A stretch of 64,000 nucleotides of DNA from Streptomyces niger (GCF_000718305.1 NZ_JOFQ01000004.1:310001-374000); one strand, 5' to 3'. Positions 52,387 through 63,736 are shown, numbered from the stretch's first letter. Numbers and translations are program-made. The notes: generated from the letters alone by a model not told the origin.

Positions 52387-52778
52387 TCCAGGACGCCCTT
52401 CTTCCATGCGTAGAGCAGGCCGACAGCGAGGAAGCCGAGGAAGATGAACATCTCCACCAGCGTGATGCCGCCGAAGCCGGGTGCGGCGTAGACCGTCGCC
52501 CAGGGGAACAGGAAGATCGAGTCGACGGCGAAGATGACGTACAGGAATGCATAGACGTAGTAGCGGACCTGGGTGTGCGCCCAGCCCTCCCCCACGGGGT
52601 CCACGCCGCATTCGTACGTGAGCAGTTTCTCGGGTGTGGGCACCACTGGACGCATCAGCCGGCCTGCCCCGAAGGCGACGGCCACGAAGAGCACACCGAT
52701 CACGGCGATGAGCCCGACGGCCGAATAGCCCTGGAAGTAGTCCGCGGCGCTGATGGTGCGTACGGTCGTGTCCGGCAC
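52377..52778 (-). CDS. nuoA: NADH-quinone oxidoreductase subunit A homologue
   Basis: A 133-residue membrane subunit with three helices. [20 protein letters not shown] holds the conserved Cys loop near the quinone site, and [22 protein letters not shown] is helix 2 (given in parts: [11 protein letters not shown]). The start is taken as GTG at 52,776-52,778. It is the first gene of the partial nuo cluster, divergent from the kinase gene across 241 bp with a 16-bp palindrome. Confidence 0.9.
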   Translation of the reverse strand: MPDTTVRTISAADYFQGYSAVGLIAVIGVLFVAVAFGAGRLMRPVVPTPEKLLTYECGVDPVGEGWAHTQVRYYVYAFLYVIFAVDSIFLFPWATVYAAPGFGGITLVEMFIFLGFLAVGLLYAWKKGVLEWT

Positions 52779-52945
52779 GTCCGCCCCTCGCTCCCTGACT
52801 GCTCGTGTGCAGTGGGCCGCCTTCGCGCTCCGTAGGCGCCGGGCCACCCCTCTGCAACCGCTTTCGCCGAAATTTTTCGACGATCTGTACGCACGGGAGT
52901 CTAGGCCCTGCGTGGGCGGAGCCGAGCAGTCCCATCTGCAGGAAG

Positions 52946-52961
52946 GTGGGGATATCCCCAC
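52946..52961. promoter_or_regulatory. 16-bp perfect palindrome between nuoA and kinase genes
   Basis: GTGGGGATATCCCCAC is a perfect palindrome, 168 bp upstream of nuoA and 59 bp upstream of the first kinase gene. It is an operator candidate that could coordinate both divergent units. Confidence 0.6.
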
Positions 52962-53019
52962 TTCGCCCCACCTATCCACCCCATGGCACCGGGCCACGCC
53001 GCCCGGCAAGCTGACCCGT

Positions 53020-54213
53020 ATGACGGTGACCTCCGACCCGGGTACGCGTGTTGATGCCGGCCATGACGACGGCGTGGCCCCGGCCCTGCCCCCACCCCGC
53101 GCGCCCCTGAGCGCTGCCACGTGGCGCGAGATCGCGCACCTGTTGTGCAACCTGCCGGTGGCCGTGGTGGCCTTCGGGGTGCTGGTGTCCTGCCTCGTGG
53201 CAAGCCTGGGGCTGTCGGTCACGGTCATCGGGCTGCCGCTGCTCGCGCTGGTCCTGCTGGGCTGCCGGCGGTACGGGGCGCTGGAACGCGCCAGGGCCCG
53301 CGCGCTCCTCGGGGTGCACGTCGACCGGCCGAGCCCGCCGCTCGTCCGGGAGCCGGGCTTCTTCCCCTGGCTGTGGGCGCATCTGAAGGACCCGGTCGGC
53401 TGGCGCCACGCACTGCACGCCTTCGTGCGGCTGCCCTGGGGCATCCTCACCTTCACGCTGACCTTCGTGTCGCTGTTCGTGGCCTGGCCGGCGCTCCCGT
53501 GGCTGGCGCGCTGGCTGTCGAACGTGGACCGGGCGCTGGTGCGGGGGTTGCTGTCGCCCTCCGACGAGCTGGAGCGGCGGATCGCCGAACTGGAGTCGGG
53601 GCGGGGCGTGGTCGTGGACACCGCGGCGGCCGACCTGCGGCGCATCGAGCGCGACCTGCACGACGGCGCGCAGGCCCGCCTCGTGGCGCTGGCCATGGGG
53701 CTCGGGCTGGCCAAGGAGAAGCTGCTGGAGGACCCGGACGCGGCGGCCCGCATGGTGGACGAGGCGCACGGCGAGGTGAAGCTGGCCCTCCAGGAGCTGC
53801 GCGACCTGGCCCGCGGCATCCACCCGGCGATCCTCACCGACCGCGGCCTGGGCCCGGCCCTGTCGGCACTGGCGGCGCGCTGCACGGTGCCGGTCACCGT
53901 TTCGGTGGACATCGGGGCGCGGCCCGCGCCGGCCATCGAGGGCATCGCGTACTTCACGGTCTCGGAGCTGCTGCAGAACGTCTCGAAGCACGCGGCCGCG
54001 CGCAGTGCCTCGGTGGAGGTGTGGCGGTCCGGGGACCGGCTGCTGCTCCAGGTGCGCGACGACGGGCGCGGCGGGGCCCGGCTGGACGGGGGCAGCGGGC
54101 TGGCCGGACTGGCCGAGCGCCTCGGCTCGGTGGACGGGCTGTTCGTCCTCGACTCGCCGACGGGCGGGCCGACGCAGGTCACGGCCGAACTGCCGTGGCG
54201 CAGCGCACCCTGA
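53020..54213 (+). CDS. Sensor histidine kinase (NarL-partner type)
   Basis: A 397-residue HisKA_3 kinase. An N-terminal sensor region with four hydrophobic segments (about 40-160) of the DUF4153/sensor type precedes a short coiled region (DELERRIAELES). The phosphoacceptor is in IERDLHDGAQARLVALAM (H about 214), followed by HATPase_c motifs (LLQNVSKHAAA, DDGRGGA, GSGLAGLAERL). No strong ribosome site precedes the ATG. It pairs with the second kinase and the downstream regulator. Confidence 0.9.
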   Translation: MTVTSDPGTRVDAGHDDGVAPALPPPRAPLSAATWREIAHLLCNLPVAVVAFGVLVSCLVASLGLSVTVIGLPLLALVLLGCRRYGALERARARALLGVHVDRPSPPLVREPGFFPWLWAHLKDPVGWRHALHAFVRLPWGILTFTLTFVSLFVAWPALPWLARWLSNVDRALVRGLLSPSDELERRIAELESGRGVVVDTAAADLRRIERDLHDGAQARLVALAMGLGLAKEKLLEDPDAAARMVDEAHGEVKLALQELRDLARGIHPAILTDRGLGPALSALAARCTVPVTVSVDIGARPAPAIEGIAYFTVSELLQNVSKHAAARSASVEVWRSGDRLLLQVRDDGRGGARLDGGSGLAGLAERLGSVDGLFVLDSPTGGPTQVTAELPWRSAP

Positions 54214-54434
54214 CGCACGTCCGCCGCGCGGGGGGGGTGGGGAAAACCCGAGGACCAAGACGCCGACCGGCTCCATGTCCGGCACGGCCCGGAACGGACA
54301 GGGTGGACGTACGCGACCACCGGAGCGCCCGGCGCCCCCGAAGACGGCGGGCGTCCGGCACCCGAAGACGGCGACCGGGGCGCCCGGCCCCGGAGCGCCG
54401 CACTTCACCGGCAGAACGGACGAGACGAGACGCC

Positions 54435-55772
54435 ATGGACACCGCATACGGCCCGGCCCCCCGGGCACCGCACGCCCCCGAGGGACGCGGTGCGAGCCGC
54501 ATCCCCTTCGTGCTGCGCGCGCCCTTCTCCGGCCGTACCTGGCGGGAGTTCCTGCACCTGCTGCTGAGCCTGCCGATCGCCGTCGTGATGTTCAGCTACG
54601 CGGTCACGATGCTGTCGCTCGGCGCGGGCCTGCTGATCACCTTCCTCGGCATACCGGTGCTGGCCGCCGGCCTCCTCGGCTGCCGCGGGCTCGGCTCCCT
54701 GGAGCGGATGCGGGCGCACGCCCTGCTCGGCCTCGACGTCCGTGCCCCGGAGCCCGTGCGGACCGCCCGGCCGGGCTTCATGGGCCGGGTCGGCGGCGTA
54801 CTGAAGAGCGGCGCTTCCTGGCGGCACTTCCTCTACTGCCTGCTGCACTTCCCGTGGGCCGTCTTCGCGTTCTCCGTGTCGGTGACGCTGTGGACGGCCG
54901 CCTGGGGCCTGTTCACGTACCCGCTGTGGCGCTGGACCTTCCCCATGTACCTCGGCCAGGAGGGCATCCAGCTGTACGGCGACGGGACGCACGACATCTA
55001 CCTGGACTCCCCCGGCGAGATCGCCGCGGCCAGCGCCGTCGGCCTGCTGCTCGTCCTGGTGTGGGGCGGCGCGGTGCGCGGCCTGAGCCAGGTGGACCGG
55101 CTGCTGGTGCACGGGCTGCTCGGCCCCTCCCGGCTGGCCGACCGGGTCACGGAGCTGGAGTCGGACCGTACGGCGGTGACCGAGACCGCGGCGGCCGACC
55201 TGCGGCGCATCGAGCGCGACCTGCACGACGGCGCGCAGGCCCGCCTCGTGGCACTGGCCATGGATCTCGGGCTGGCCAAGGAGAAGCTCCAGGAGGACCC
55301 GGAGGCGGCGGCCCGCATGGTGGACGAGGCGCACGGCGAGGTGAAGATCGCGCTTCAGGAGCTGCGCGACTTCGCCCGCGGCATCCACCCGGCGATCCTC
55401 ACCGACCGCGGCCTGGGCCCCGCGCTGTCGGCGCTCGCCGCGCGCTGCACCGTGCCGGTGGAGGTGAGCGTGGACCTGTTCACCCGTCCTGCCGCGGCGA
55501 TCGAGGGCATCGCGTACTTCACGGTCTCGGAGCTGCTGCAGAACGTCTCCGAGCACGCGGCCGCGCGCGGCGCGTCGGTCGACGTGTGGCGGGCCGAGGA
55601 CCGGCTGATGGTGCTGGTCACCGACGACGGCCGGGGCGGCGCGCACACCGGGACCGGCAGTGGCCTGGCGGGGCTGGCCGAGCGGCTGGACGCGGTGGAC
55701 GGGCTGCTGGTCGTCGACTCACCGGCGGGTGGTCCGACCGCGGTCACGGCGGAGCTGCCCTGGCGCGACTGA
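54435..55772 (+). CDS. Sensor histidine kinase, paralogue of the preceding gene
   Basis: A 445-residue HisKA_3 kinase. The sensor half (about 30-230) is longer than that of its neighbour, with an extra extracytoplasmic loop (WRWTFPMYLGQEGIQLYGDG to LDSPGE) between hydrophobic segments. The catalytic half is nearly identical to the first kinase, including IERDLHDGAQARLVALAM (phosphoacceptor His), LLQNVSEHAAA and DDGRGGA. Long runs of identical DNA, silent positions included, show recent duplication or gene conversion. It probably shares the response regulator at 56,020. Confidence 0.9.
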   Translation: MDTAYGPAPRAPHAPEGRGASRIPFVLRAPFSGRTWREFLHLLLSLPIAVVMFSYAVTMLSLGAGLLITFLGIPVLAAGLLGCRGLGSLERMRAHALLGLDVRAPEPVRTARPGFMGRVGGVLKSGASWRHFLYCLLHFPWAVFAFSVSVTLWTAAWGLFTYPLWRWTFPMYLGQEGIQLYGDGTHDIYLDSPGEIAAASAVGLLLVLVWGGAVRGLSQVDRLLVHGLLGPSRLADRVTELESDRTAVTETAAADLRRIERDLHDGAQARLVALAMDLGLAKEKLQEDPEAAARMVDEAHGEVKIALQELRDFARGIHPAILTDRGLGPALSALAARCTVPVEVSVDLFTRPAAAIEGIAYFTVSELLQNVSEHAAARGASVDVWRAEDRLMVLVTDDGRGGAHTGTGSGLAGLAERLDAVDGLLVVDSPAGGPTAVTAELPWRD

Positions 55773-55813
55773 CGGGCGGCGGTGGCGGTCCGGCGGGGCG
55801 GGTGTGCCTCGCG

Positions 55814-55844
55814 CGGCGGAGGGGGCCGGCACCCGCCTCCGCCG
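55814..55844 (+). terminator. Terminator after the second kinase
   Basis: CGGCGGAGG (55,814-55,822) pairs with CCTCCGCCG (55,836-55,844) around a 13-nt loop that contains a further GGG/CCC pair. It starts 42 nt after the kinase stop. Confidence 0.6.
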
Positions 55845-55901
55845 TTCGGCGTACCGCGTCCGCGCGCCGGTGATCGTACGGCTTTCCGCTCGCTCGCGCG
55901 G

Positions 55902-55934
55902 TCGTCCACAACCGGCCATTCCGAGTTATCCACA
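55902..55934 (+). promoter_or_regulatory. Pair of DnaA boxes upstream of the response regulator
   Basis: TTATCCACA at 55,926-55,934 is a perfect DnaA box. TCGTCCACA at 55,902-55,910 differs by one base from the Streptomyces-preferred TTGTCCACA. Both point the same way and are 24 bp apart, 86 bp before the regulator start. Too few for an origin; they may let DnaA influence the promoter. Confidence 0.5.
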
Positions 55935-56019
55935 ACCCGCACGGTGATCCGACGCGCGCGTCCGAATCCTGGGATGCTGAAGAGCGTCGAACCAAAACGG
56001 GGTGGGGGAGCCGGAGATC

Positions 56020-56691
56020 GTGGAGAACAGCGTGCGGGTGGTCATCGCCGAGGACTCGGTGCTGCTGAGAGAAGGGCTGACACGGCTGCTGACGGACCGG
56101 GGGCACGAGGTCGTGGCGGGTGTGGGCGACGCCGAGGCGTTGCTCAAGGTCATCGGGGAGCTGGCGGACGACGGGGCGTTGCCGGACGTGGTGGTGGCGG
56201 ACGTCCGTATGCCACCGACACATACGGACGAAGGGGTGCGCGCCGCGGTCCGGCTCCGCCGGGACCACCCCGATCTGGGGGTTCTGGTCCTCTCGCAGTA
56301 CGTCGAGGAGCAGTACGCGACGGAGCTGCTGGCCGGTTCGAGCCGAGGCGTCGGCTATCTGCTCAAGGACCGGGTAGCAGAAGTGCGTGAGTTCGTCGAC
56401 GCGGTGGTGCGGGTGGCGGAGGGCGGCACGGCGCTCGATCCCGAGGTCGTCGCCCAGTTGCTGGGCCGCAGCCGTAGGCAGGACGTGCTGGCCGGCCTCA
56501 CGCCGCGGGAGCGCGAGGTGCTGGGACTGATGGCCGAGGGGCGGACGAACTCAGCGATAGCCCGGCAGCTGGTGGTGAGCGACGGCGCGGTGGAGAAGCA
56601 CGTCAGCAACATCTTCCTCAAGCTCGGGCTGGCTCCGAGTGACGGGGATCACCGTCGTGTGCTTGCGGTACTCACCTATCTCAATTCCTGA
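56020..56691 (+). CDS. NarL/LuxR family response regulator
   Basis: A 223-residue two-component regulator. The receiver domain is about 1-120, with acidic pocket AEDS, phosphoacceptor Asp in VVVADVRMPP (about 56) and Lys in LLKDR. The LuxR helix-turn-helix is at the C-terminus (LTPREREVLGLMAEGRTNSA, then VVSDGAVEKHVSNIFLKLGL). The GTG at 56,020 has GGGGGAG nine bases upstream; another GTG 18 bases earlier has no ribosome site. It is the likely partner of both preceding kinases. Confidence 0.93.
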   Translation: MENSVRVVIAEDSVLLREGLTRLLTDRGHEVVAGVGDAEALLKVIGELADDGALPDVVVADVRMPPTHTDEGVRAAVRLRRDHPDLGVLVLSQYVEEQYATELLAGSSRGVGYLLKDRVAEVREFVDAVVRVAEGGTALDPEVVAQLLGRSRRQDVLAGLTPREREVLGLMAEGRTNSAIARQLVVSDGAVEKHVSNIFLKLGLAPSDGDHRRVLAVLTYLNS

Positions 56692-57024
56692 TCGCCTGAC
56701 ACGCTGTCAGTCGATGACGCCGGTGCGGGGGGCGTCACTCCGGCACGGAGGACGGCGCGCTGAACCAGCGCCGAGGCACGGAGCGTCCTACAGAAGAAGC
56801 CGCGGGGGGCGGATGAATCATGGCGAAATACGACAGAGCGGCAACCCGCTCGCCTGTCCACGATGCGAGCACGGCGTCTCATTTGCGCGTCCATCATGTG
56901 ATCGCCTCCGGGAAGGCGACCCTTACCCACGTACGATGGCCATGGGACGACAGGTCCGCACGTTGCGTCCCGGATGCCCTGCCCACGGCGGGGACACCCC
57001 AGGCCCCGAGGGAGGTCCGAAGCA
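56692..57024. other. Gap between the response regulator and korA
   Basis: 333 bp with no gene I can support. A short reading frame at 56,820-57,044 overlaps korA and lacks codon bias. A short inverted repeat (TCGCC against GGCGA near 56,904-56,920) is present. The korA promoter is expected in the last 100 bp. Confidence 0.45.
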
Positions 57025-60082
<3,058 letters not shown>

Positions 60083-60123
60083 CCCGCCGGGCGGCCGTCC
60101 GTCGGCCGCCGCCGCTCTTCCCG

Positions 60124-60159
60124 GCTGCCCGGGACCGGCCTGCGTCGGTCCCGGGCAGC
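60124..60159 (+). terminator. korAB terminator
   Basis: GCTGCCCGGGACCG (60,124-60,137) pairs perfectly with 60,146-60,159, an 8-nt loop between, 42 nt after the korB stop. No U-tract. Confidence 0.75.
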
Positions 60160-60336
60160 GGTGCGTGTGCCCCCGCCCTGCGTCCGCCCTGCGTCGGTCC
60201 TGGGCAGCCGTGCGTGTGCCTCGCCCTGCCCCGCCCCTGCCTCCGCCCCCGCGGTTCCCGCACTTCCCGCCTTCCCGCGCTTCCGACACCTCCCGCGGTT
60301 CGCTCAGCGCCCTGCCCGGAACCGGATCTGTAACGA

Positions 60337-60353
60337 CCGTATTTGAGATACGG
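60337..60353 (+). promoter_or_regulatory. Inverted repeat upstream of rarD
   Basis: CCGTAT (60,337-60,342) and ATACGG (60,348-60,353) around TTGAG, in the rarD promoter region. A possible operator; no regulator gene is adjacent. Confidence 0.4.
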
Positions 60354-60380
60354 GCATGACAGGCGGTGTGGGCGGCGTTA

Positions 60381-60430
60381 CCTTCGGAGAGCTGCGCGAC
60401 CTTCGGAGGGCTGCGCGACCTTCGGAGAGC
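60381..60430 (+). repeat. 19-bp direct repeats in the rarD leader
   Basis: CCTTCGGAGAGCTGCGCGA (60,381-60,399) is followed directly by a copy with one change (60,400-60,418) and a 12-bp partial third copy (60,419-60,430). It ends 39 bp before the rarD start codon. Confidence 0.8.
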
Positions 60431-60469
60431 CACCCGCCGCACCGCGCCCGTCCCGCCCAGGAGGAACCC

Positions 60470-61663
60470 TTGTCCGCTCAGTCCGACCAGCGCACCGGCC
60501 TGCTCTACGGCTTCGTCGCGTACGGCCTGTGGGGCGTCCTCCCCCTCTACTGGCACCTGCTGTCCGCCGCGTCCCCCACCGAGATTTTGGCCAGCCGCAT
60601 GGCCTGGTCGCTGCCAGTGGCTTTGATCATGCTGGCCGCACTGCGCCGCTGGTCGTGGATACGCCCGCTGCTGCGGCAGCCGAAGCGGCTCGGCCTGGTC
60701 GTGGTCGCGGCCGCCGTCATCTCGGTCAACTGGTACCTCTACATCTGGGCGGTCAACTCCGGCCACGTGCTGGAGGCGTCCCTCGGTTACTTCATCAACC
60801 CGCTGGTCAGCATCGCCTTTGGCGTGATCTTCCTGCGTGAGCGGCTGCGCCCGCTGCAGTGGGCCGCGGTGGGCGTCGGCACGCTGGCGGTGCTGATCAT
60901 GGCCGTCGCGTACGGCCGGGTGCCGTGGATCGCGCTGCTGCTCGCCTTCTCCTTCGCCACGTACGGCCTGGTGAAGAAGGGCATCCAGCTCGGCGGCATC
61001 GAGGGGTTCGGCACGGAGACGGCGATCCAGTTCCTGCCCGCGCTGGCCTGCCTCGTCCTGCTCGGCGTACGCGGCGAGTCCGGTTTCGTCAGCGGCGGCA
61101 TCGGACAGTCCGCGCTGCTCGCGGGCAGCGGGCTCGCCACCGCCCTGCCGCTGATCGCCTTCGGCATGGCCGCGGTGCGGCTGCCGCTGTCGATGCTCGG
61201 CATGCTCCAGTACCTCGCGCCGACCTTCCAGTTCGTGCTGGGCATCACCGTCTTCCACGAGGCCATGCCGCCCGAGCGCTGGACGGGCTTCGTGCTGGTG
61301 TGGCTGGCCCTGGCCTTCCTGACCTGGGACGCGCTGCGCACGGCGCGCTCGTCCCGGACCGCCCTGGCCACCGCCCGCGCCTCGGCCGCCCGTTCCTCGG
61401 CCGCCGGAGCGGCGGCCGAGGGCGCCGGCCCGGCAGCGGTGGCCGCCACTCCCGACGGGTCGATCACCACTTCCGACGGATCGATCACCACTCCCGACGG
61501 GTCGATCGGCACTCCCGACGGACCGGCCGCGGCCCCGACTGCCGAGCCGACCGGCGCCCCTCACGAGCCGACCGGCGCCCCCGACGAGTCGGCCGGCGCG
61601 CCCGCTGCCGAGCCGACCGCCGGGACGACCGCGTCACCCACCGCGTCACCCACCAAGCCGTAA
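60470..61663 (+). CDS. rarD: RarD family EamA-type permease
   Basis: A 397-residue drug/metabolite transporter protein with ten predicted helices in the first 300 residues (GLLYGFVAYGLWGVLPLYW, INPLVSIAFGVIFLRERLRP). The substrate is unknown. The last 95 residues are a hydrophilic Ala/Pro/Thr tail with 7-residue PDGSITT repeats. The start is TTG at 60,470 with a perfect AGGAGG five bases before it. An ATG 38 codons upstream would read through the leader repeats and lacks support. Confidence 0.88.
   Translation: MSAQSDQRTGLLYGFVAYGLWGVLPLYWHLLSAASPTEILASRMAWSLPVALIMLAALRRWSWIRPLLRQPKRLGLVVVAAAVISVNWYLYIWAVNSGHVLEASLGYFINPLVSIAFGVIFLRERLRPLQWAAVGVGTLAVLIMAVAYGRVPWIALLLAFSFATYGLVKKGIQLGGIEGFGTETAIQFLPALACLVLLGVRGESGFVSGGIGQSALLAGSGLATALPLIAFGMAAVRLPLSMLGMLQYLAPTFQFVLGITVFHEAMPPERWTGFVLVWLALAFLTWDALRTARSSRTALATARASAARSSAAGAAAEGAGPAAVAATPDGSITTSDGSITTPDGSIGTPDGPAAAPTAEPTGAPHEPTGAPDESAGAPAAEPTAGTTASPTASPTKP
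61448..61522 (+). repeat. 21-bp tandem repeat in the rarD 3' region
   Basis: Units at 61,448-61,468, 61,469-61,489 and 61,490-61,510 plus a 12-bp partial copy. Each encodes a PDGSITT-like heptapeptide in the cytoplasmic or external tail of the transporter. Length change would be in frame. Confidence 0.8.
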
Positions 61664-61735
61664 CCGGCCGAAGGCGCGCGCCCGGCCCCGGTGGTCCCGG
61701 CCCGGCTCGGCCGGCCCGCACAGGCCGAGCGCCCC

Positions 61736-62632
61736 TCAGGCCGTGATGTCCCGCGTGGTGAAGCGGGCCCAGGCCGCCGAGCCGAAGAGGAGCACGTAGA
61801 CCGCCTGCAAGCCCAGGTTGGAGCGGATGTCGTCCCAGTAGACCGGGTCGCGGAGCAGGTCGGCGAAGCTCAGCCAGTAGTGCGGGAAGAGGTACGGCTG
61901 TACGGCCGCCAGCTGGGGCAGGGCGTCCAGGATCTGCGCCGTGAGCACCAGGCCCACCGTGGTCGCCATCGCCGCGATCCCGCTTCCGGTGAGCGTGGAG
62001 ACGAACAGGCCCAGCGCCGCCACACCGGTCAGCGACAGCGCGACCATGCCCGCGACCGCGAGCGCCCGCAGCAGACCCTCGGTGAACGGAACGGCCGTAC
62101 CCGACAGCAGCGTGACCTCGCCCAACGGGAACAGCAGCACGCCGACGATCAGCGCGGAGGCCGCCACCACCAGGGTCGCGGCCAGCGAGAACGCCAGCGC
62201 GGCGGCGTACTTGACGAGCAGCAGGCGGGTCCGCCCGGCCGGCGCGACCAGCAGGTAGCGCAGCGTCCCGGCGCCCGCCTCGCCCGCGATCGCGTCCCCG
62301 GCGACCACCGCCAGCGCCATCGGCAGGAACACCGGGAGCGTGGCCGCGAGCGAGGTGAAGACCAGGAACAACCCGTTGTTGGTCACCAGCGAGATGAACG
62401 CCGGCCCGCCCCGCCCGCCGCCGTCCGCGGTCTGGACCCGGACCGCGATCCCGACCAGTACGGGGACGCAGGCCAGGACGGCGAGCAGCATGAGCGTGCG
62501 ACGCCGCCGGAAGGTCGTGCCGAGCTCGTTGCGCAGCAGGCCGAGCGACCAGAGGGGACGCGGGGCACGATCGCCCGACACGCCCAGCTCCCCGTCCGCT
62601 TGCGTGTCCGCCCGCGTGTCAGCCCGCGACAT
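61736..62632 (-). CDS. ABC transporter permease (ABC-2 type)
   Basis: A 298-residue membrane protein with six predicted helices. LRNELGTTFRRRRTLML, GDAIAGEAGAGTLRYLLVAPAGR and the helices after them follow the ABC-2/NatB-like pattern (Gly-rich loop after helix 2). Its start overlaps the ATPase stop by 14 nt, so the two form one exporter. The substrate is unknown. Confidence 0.9.
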   Translation of the reverse strand: MSRADTRADTQADGELGVSGDRAPRPLWSLGLLRNELGTTFRRRRTLMLLAVLACVPVLVGIAVRVQTADGGGRGGPAFISLVTNNGLFLVFTSLAATLPVFLPMALAVVAGDAIAGEAGAGTLRYLLVAPAGRTRLLLVKYAAALAFSLAATLVVAASALIVGVLLFPLGEVTLLSGTAVPFTEGLLRALAVAGMVALSLTGVAALGLFVSTLTGSGIAAMATTVGLVLTAQILDALPQLAAVQPYLFPHYWLSFADLLRDPVYWDDIRSNLGLQAVYVLLFGSAAWARFTTRDITA

Positions 62633-63626
62633 CGAAGCCCTCCCCCGTCAGTGCCACGAAGACGTCTTCCAATGAGGGGCGTTCGGTCCCGAAGGCGCGG
62701 ACGCGTACCCCGGCCACGACGAGCGCGGCGTTCAGATCGGCCGGATCCGGCTCGCCCCCGTCGGTGCCCGGGGGCAGCTCGCCCGTGACCCGGTCCCCGG
62801 TGACCACGAGGTCGGCGAGGCCGTGCTCCTTGAGGATCCGTACCGCGTCCGCGGTGTCCGGGGTGGTGACGGCCAACCGGCCGCGCGCCCCGGCCGCGAG
62901 CCCGGCGACCGTGCCCTGAGTGATCAGCCGGCCGCTGGACATCACCGCGGCGTGCGTGCACACCTGCTCGATCTCGTCGAGGAGATGGGAGGAGAGGAAG
63001 ACGGTCGTGCCGTCCGCGGCCAGCTCGCGCACCAGGCCGCGGATCTCCCGCATGCCCTGCGGGTCCAGGCCGTTGGTCGGCTCGTCCAGGATCAGCAGGT
63101 CACGGGGTTGGAGCAGGGCCGCGGCGAGCCCGAGCCGCTGTTTCATGCCGAGCGAGTACGCGCGCGCCCGCTTGCCGGCCGCGGCGGCCAGGCCCACCCG
63201 TTCCAGCGCGGCGGTCACCCGCGCGGCGCGGGTGCGGGGATCGGCGGTCGGGTCGGCGGCGTCGTACCGCAGCAGGTTCGCCCGGCCGGTGAGGAAGCCG
63301 TAGAGGGCGGGGCCCTCGATGAGCGCGCCGATCCGGGGCAGCACCCGGCGCGCGGCGGCGGGCATCGGCTCGCCGAGCAGCCGCGCGCCGCCCGCCGTCG
63401 GCTGGATGAGCCCCATCAGCATGCGGATGGTGGTGGTCTTGCCGGAGCCGTTGGGGCCGAGGAAGCCGAAGATGCTGCCGGCCGGCACGGACAGGTCGAG
63501 CCCCTCGACGGCCGGCCGTCCGCTCCCGTACGTCTTGGTCAGTCCGCGCGTCTCGATGACGGGCGGGCCCACCGCGCCACCCTGCGGTTCCGTTCCACGG
63601 ACCCCGTCCGATGACGGTGGCGCCAT
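62619..63626 (-). CDS. ABC transporter ATP-binding protein
   Basis: A 335-residue ATPase. Walker A is GPNGSGKT (about 59-66), the signature is YSLGMKQRL, Walker B is LLILDEPTNGLDPQG, and the switch His is in SSHLLDE. A DrrA/CcmA-like C-terminal extension follows (about 235-335). The ATG at 63,624-63,626 sits just after GGGGGAG; a GTG four codons earlier has no ribosome site. It lies upstream of and overlaps the permease. Confidence 0.92.
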   Translation of the reverse strand: MAPPSSDGVRGTEPQGGAVGPPVIETRGLTKTYGSGRPAVEGLDLSVPAGSIFGFLGPNGSGKTTTIRMLMGLIQPTAGGARLLGEPMPAAARRVLPRIGALIEGPALYGFLTGRANLLRYDAADPTADPRTRAARVTAALERVGLAAAAGKRARAYSLGMKQRLGLAAALLQPRDLLILDEPTNGLDPQGMREIRGLVRELAADGTTVFLSSHLLDEIEQVCTHAAVMSSGRLITQGTVAGLAAGARGRLAVTTPDTADAVRILKEHGLADLVVTGDRVTGELPPGTDGGEPDPADLNAALVVAGVRVRAFGTERPSLEDVFVALTGEGFDVAG

Positions 63627-63736
63627 GCGCTCCCCCACTGTGAGCCGGGCCGAGGGGCGCGCCGCGCGCGAAGCACGGGCCGCGCCCCTCGGCCGTCCGC
63701 CGGGACCACCGGGCGGTGGCCGGGGCCACCACCGGG

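Larger units (their letters stand above)
60083..60469 (+). other. korB-rarD intergenic region
   Basis: 387 bp with no gene. It holds the korB terminator (60,124-60,159), a second imperfect copy of the 33-nt stretch overlapping that hairpin (about 60,189-60,222), a C-rich tract of TTCCCGC-like repeats, the inverted repeat at 60,337-60,353 and the 19-bp repeats at 60,381-60,430 in the rarD leader. Confidence 0.6.

Noticed and set aside
55902..55934. Chromosomal replication origin
   Set aside because: Only two DnaA boxes and no dnaA, dnaN or AT-rich unwinding region; a Streptomyces origin has many boxes.
60356..60469. Upstream ATG start for rarD
   Set aside because: It would translate the 19-bp repeats and has no ribosome site, whereas the TTG at 60,470 has a perfect AGGAGG.
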